From Rhodobium orientis (lineage in GTDB: Bacteria > Pseudomonadota > Alphaproteobacteria > Rhizobiales > Rhodobiaceae), in contig NZ_NPEV01000002.1 of the NCBI RefSeq assembly GCF_003258835.1, positions 47,981 through 111,980 on the forward strand: a stretch of DNA of 64,000 nucleotides, read 5' to 3'. The notes under the pieces were generated by a model, which did not search any database, had not been told where the DNA came from, and saw only the letters and a list, made by a program, of their open reading frames with translations. A program made the position numbers and the translations under genes. Shown here piece after piece: positions 61,956 through 64,000 of the stretch; the first letter of the stretch is position 1; each line of letters opens with the position of its first letter.

Positions 61956-63470
61956 TTGCGGAATCTTCCCGACCACGTTCGCAAAATCGTCGACGACGAG
62001 AGCCGGTTGCAGGTGCTGTCGCAGTTCGTTCTGCGCAGCCAGCGGCCCGATCCCGATTTCGACACCATTACGCGGATCGTCGCCGAAGAGTTCGACGTTC
62101 CGATCGCCTTCATCTGCATGATCGATCGAGAGCGCCCCTGGCTGCAGTCGGCGATCGGCATCGACCTTGCCGAAGGGCCGATCGGCATGGCGCTCAGCGC
62201 CTACACCATCGCGCTTGAGGCCGGTGAGACCTTCATCGTCACCGACGCGACCCGCGATCCCCGCTTCGCCGCCCATCCCCACGTCTCCGACGGCCCGCGC
62301 ATCCGCTTCTTCGCCGGCGCGCCGATCACCATCGAGGGACGCAATGTCGGCGTCATCGGCCTGATCGACAACGTCGCCCGCACGATGCCGGAGGCCGACC
62401 AGCTCCAGAACTTGGTCCGCTTCGCCAAGCTCGCCGGCTCGCTCTTCACCCTCAAGGAGGCGGCACGCGGCCGCAAGTCGTCCGACCGGGCCCTGTCGCG
62501 TGCCCGCACCCGCCACTCGCTCGCCTTCCGGGCCGCCAACATTGCTTCCTGGAGCTGGGACATCCGCACCGACGTCGTCGATTGCGACGTCGCCATGCGC
62601 CAGATGTTCGAACTCCCCCGCGAGGAGGTGGTGACCGGCGCCAAGCTGCTGGAGCGCATCGACCGCAATTGCCAGCACACCATCCGGCGCAATCTCAAGC
62701 GGGCGATCCGCGAGAATGTCGACTGGTCGTCCGAATTCCACGTCACGTCCACCGATCGCTGGCTGCTGGGCCTCGGCCGCATCTACGAACGGGCCGAGAA
62801 CGGCGATCCGCTGTCGGCCCTTGGCGTCGTCGTCGACATCACCAAGACCAAGGAATCGGAGCAAAAAACGCGCCTTCTGCTGAAGGAGCTCAATCACCGG
62901 GTGAAGAACACGCTGGCAATCCTGCAATCCCTTGCCAGCCAGACCCTGCGCCGGTCAGAAAGCGCGGCCGATTTCACCATGTCCTTTTCCGGACGTTTGC
63001 AGGCGATCGCCGCGGCGCACACGCTGCTGTCGGACCAGGAATGGGGCGACGTCGGCGTCTTTGCCCTGTTGCGCGGCCAGATGGCGCCCTACGCGGTCTC
63101 GCTCGACGAGGATGTCGTCATCCATGGCGATGACGTCTCGCTCGGCCCCGACGAGGCGCTCGGCCTCGGTCTCGTCATCCACGAGCTTGCGACCAACGCG
63201 GCCAAATACGGCGCGCTGTCGGTCGACGGCGGCACCGTCGACATAGCCGTTTCCGCCGAGGCGAGAGAGACCGGGACCGATGTGGTGATCGATTGGACGG
63301 AAACGGGCGGCCCGCCCGTCTCGCCTCCGGAGCGGAAAGGCTTCGGCACCACGCTGATCACCCGCAGCCTCGACAAGATCGTCGGCAGCGACGTTGCGCT
63401 GGACTTCGCACCCGAGGGTCTGAGGGTCCGCATGCGCTTTCCCGTCAGCCGCAAGGACCTCGGCGCATAG
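61956..63470 (+). CDS. soluble HWE histidine kinase with GAF and PAS-like domains
   Basis: 504 residues from a TTG start at 61956; no ATG in frame is close, so the start is uncertain. A GAF domain covers ~20-165 (TRIVAEEFDVPIAFICMID, GETFIVTDATRDPRFAAHP), followed by a PAS-like domain ~175-295 (FRAANIASWSWDIRTDVVD). The HWE kinase core comes last: acceptor His in KELNHRVKNTLAIL (~313), N-box IHELATNAAKYGAL (~407), IDWTETGGPP with the W-x-E element, and GFGTTLI. There are no transmembrane helices, so it senses a cytoplasmic cue. With its EcfG-type promoter it may be a feedback kinase for PhyR (inference). Confidence 0.88.
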   Translation: MRNLPDHVRKIVDDESRLQVLSQFVLRSQRPDPDFDTITRIVAEEFDVPIAFICMIDRERPWLQSAIGIDLAEGPIGMALSAYTIALEAGETFIVTDATRDPRFAAHPHVSDGPRIRFFAGAPITIEGRNVGVIGLIDNVARTMPEADQLQNLVRFAKLAGSLFTLKEAARGRKSSDRALSRARTRHSLAFRAANIASWSWDIRTDVVDCDVAMRQMFELPREEVVTGAKLLERIDRNCQHTIRRNLKRAIRENVDWSSEFHVTSTDRWLLGLGRIYERAENGDPLSALGVVVDITKTKESEQKTRLLLKELNHRVKNTLAILQSLASQTLRRSESAADFTMSFSGRLQAIAAAHTLLSDQEWGDVGVFALLRGQMAPYAVSLDEDVVIHGDDVSLGPDEALGLGLVIHELATNAAKYGALSVDGGTVDIAVSAEARETGTDVVIDWTETGGPPVSPPERKGFGTTLITRSLDKIVGSDVALDFAPEGLRVRMRFPVSRKDLGA

Positions 63471-63498
63471 GGCAATTGCCCGTAACGCGTTTCGAGGC

Positions 63499-63523
63499 GG
63501 AACCAATCTTCCTTTCCGACGTT
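63499..63523 (+). promoter_or_regulatory. EcfG-type promoter for two small membrane protein genes
   Basis: GGAAC (63499-63503), 16-base spacer, CGTT (63520-63523), 34 bases before the first small gene. Confidence 0.75.
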
Positions 63524-63556
63524 TGATAGCCAGTCAGACCGACGGAAAGGCAGAAC

Positions 63557-63727
63557 ATGCGTCAGGCATTTCATTCGACACCAGTATCATTGATGCCGGC
63601 CTCGGTCGGCGCGCGTGCCGCGGTCCGCATGGCCCGTGAGGAGCACGCCGAGCGTATTGCGACCACGCTGGTCGTTGCGACGGCCTTCGCCATGGCGTCG
63701 GCCCTCAACCTTCTGATCCTGTTGTGA
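63557..63727 (+). CDS. small membrane protein, 56 aa
   Basis: A 56-residue protein starting MRQAFHSTPVSLMPASVG, with a basic middle (RMAREEHAERIA) and one C-terminal transmembrane helix (TLVVATAFAMASALNLLILL). No family recognised. It is preceded by an EcfG-type promoter and followed after 10 bases by a DUF3309 gene, so it is part of the stress regulon. Confidence 0.7.
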   Translation: MRQAFHSTPVSLMPASVGARAAVRMAREEHAERIATTLVVATAFAMASALNLLILL

Positions 63728-63737
63728 GGAAAGACCC

Positions 63738-63896
63738 ATGACCGTCTCCACGATCATTCTGATTATCCTGATCCTGCTTCTGGTCGGCGCCCTGCCGACC
63801 TGGCCCCACGCCCGCACCTGGGGCTACGGACCGTCGGGCATCCTCGGCACCATCCTCGTCATCCTGCTGATCCTGATGCTGTTGGGACGGTTGTAG
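63738..63896 (+). CDS. DUF3309 family small membrane protein
   Basis: 52 residues: a hydrophobic helix (TIILIILILLLVGALPTWPHAR), a GYGPSGILG turn and a second helix ending LMLLGRL, which is the full DUF3309 pattern. Function unknown; such proteins are common in proteobacterial stress regulons. Likely co-transcribed with the 56-residue gene just upstream. Confidence 0.92.
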   Translation: MTVSTIILIILILLLVGALPTWPHARTWGYGPSGILGTILVILLILMLLGRL

Positions 63897-63976
63897 GACG
63901 AAGGCGCCGCCGTCGCCCACGGCGGCGCGGGCTCGGCACGTCGGGCCAGGACCAGGGCGAGAAGAAAATTCAAAAA

Positions 63977-64000
63977 CGACCGCGGATCATTCTGCGGTCG
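63977..64000. terminator. hairpin at the window edge, probable terminator
   Basis: CGACCGC pairs with GCGGTCG around a 10-base loop, with AAAAA on the left. The right flank is cut off, so a T-run cannot be checked. Confidence 0.5.

Overview
The window is about 64 kb of GC-rich chromosome from an alphaproteobacterium, most likely of the Hyphomicrobiales (Rhizobiales). The evidence is a complete PhyR/NepR/EcfG general stress response module, two HWE-type histidine kinases, DUF1328, DUF3309 and DUF883 stress proteins, and a Crp/Fnr regulator driven by an EcfG-type promoter. The genus cannot be fixed from the sequence. No tRNA, rRNA, CRISPR array, phage or transposase gene was seen.

Region 1 (1-23172) is the 3' end of a hybrid polyketide/non-ribosomal peptide cluster that starts upstream of the window. 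A partial ketosynthase protein, a flavin monooxygenase and a 6732-residue megasynthase overlap by ATGA, so they form one transcription unit. No module carries an acyltransferase, and every ketosynthase is followed by the flanking segment typical of trans-AT synthases. The megasynthase reads ACP / KS-DH-KR-ACP / KS-DH-ACP / KS-DH-ACP / KS-KR-ACP / KS0-ACP / C-A-PCP-TE. The fifth KS has lost a catalytic His. A KS with a degenerate DH-like domain sits on the upstream protein, its apparent ACP starts the megasynthase, and the monooxygenase gene lies between them.

Region 2 (23287-30160) holds an operon of an SPFH protein, a membrane-anchored periplasmic-binding-like protein and a small membrane protein. 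It is followed by a NIT-domain chemoreceptor, two DUF697-like membrane proteins and a ParA/MinD-type ATPase.

Region 3 (30362-49619) looks catabolic. An NTF2-fused flavin monooxygenase and a polysaccharide-deacetylase-fold hydrolase come first. A minus-strand operon then encodes a 2-oxoacid/acetoin dehydrogenase complex (E1a, E1b, E2, E3), a class II aldolase and a CbbY-like phosphatase. It is divergent from an RpiR regulator. Next comes a plus-strand operon with a Tat-exported solute-binding protein, two permeases, an ATPase, a transglutaminase-like protein, an FGGY sugar kinase and a VOC protein. AT-rich GAAAATTTTC-type palindromes precede both operons and the regulator, which suggests one RpiR regulon for an unidentified sugar or polyol.

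Region 4 (49790-63896) is a general stress response island. It has a CHASE-HWE kinase, CsbD, DUF1328, PhyR, NepR, EcfG, a receiver protein, a Crp/Fnr regulator, a lipid-kinase-like protein, DUF2254, a YqjD/YqjE-like membrane set, a Rho-N-like small protein, an MscS channel, a GAF-PAS-HWE kinase and two tiny membrane proteins. I found nine GGAAC-N16/17-CGTT promoters in about 13 kb, each in front of a gene of the island. Dispersed palindromic repeats lie in the gaps at 37.6 and 41.4-41.7 kb.
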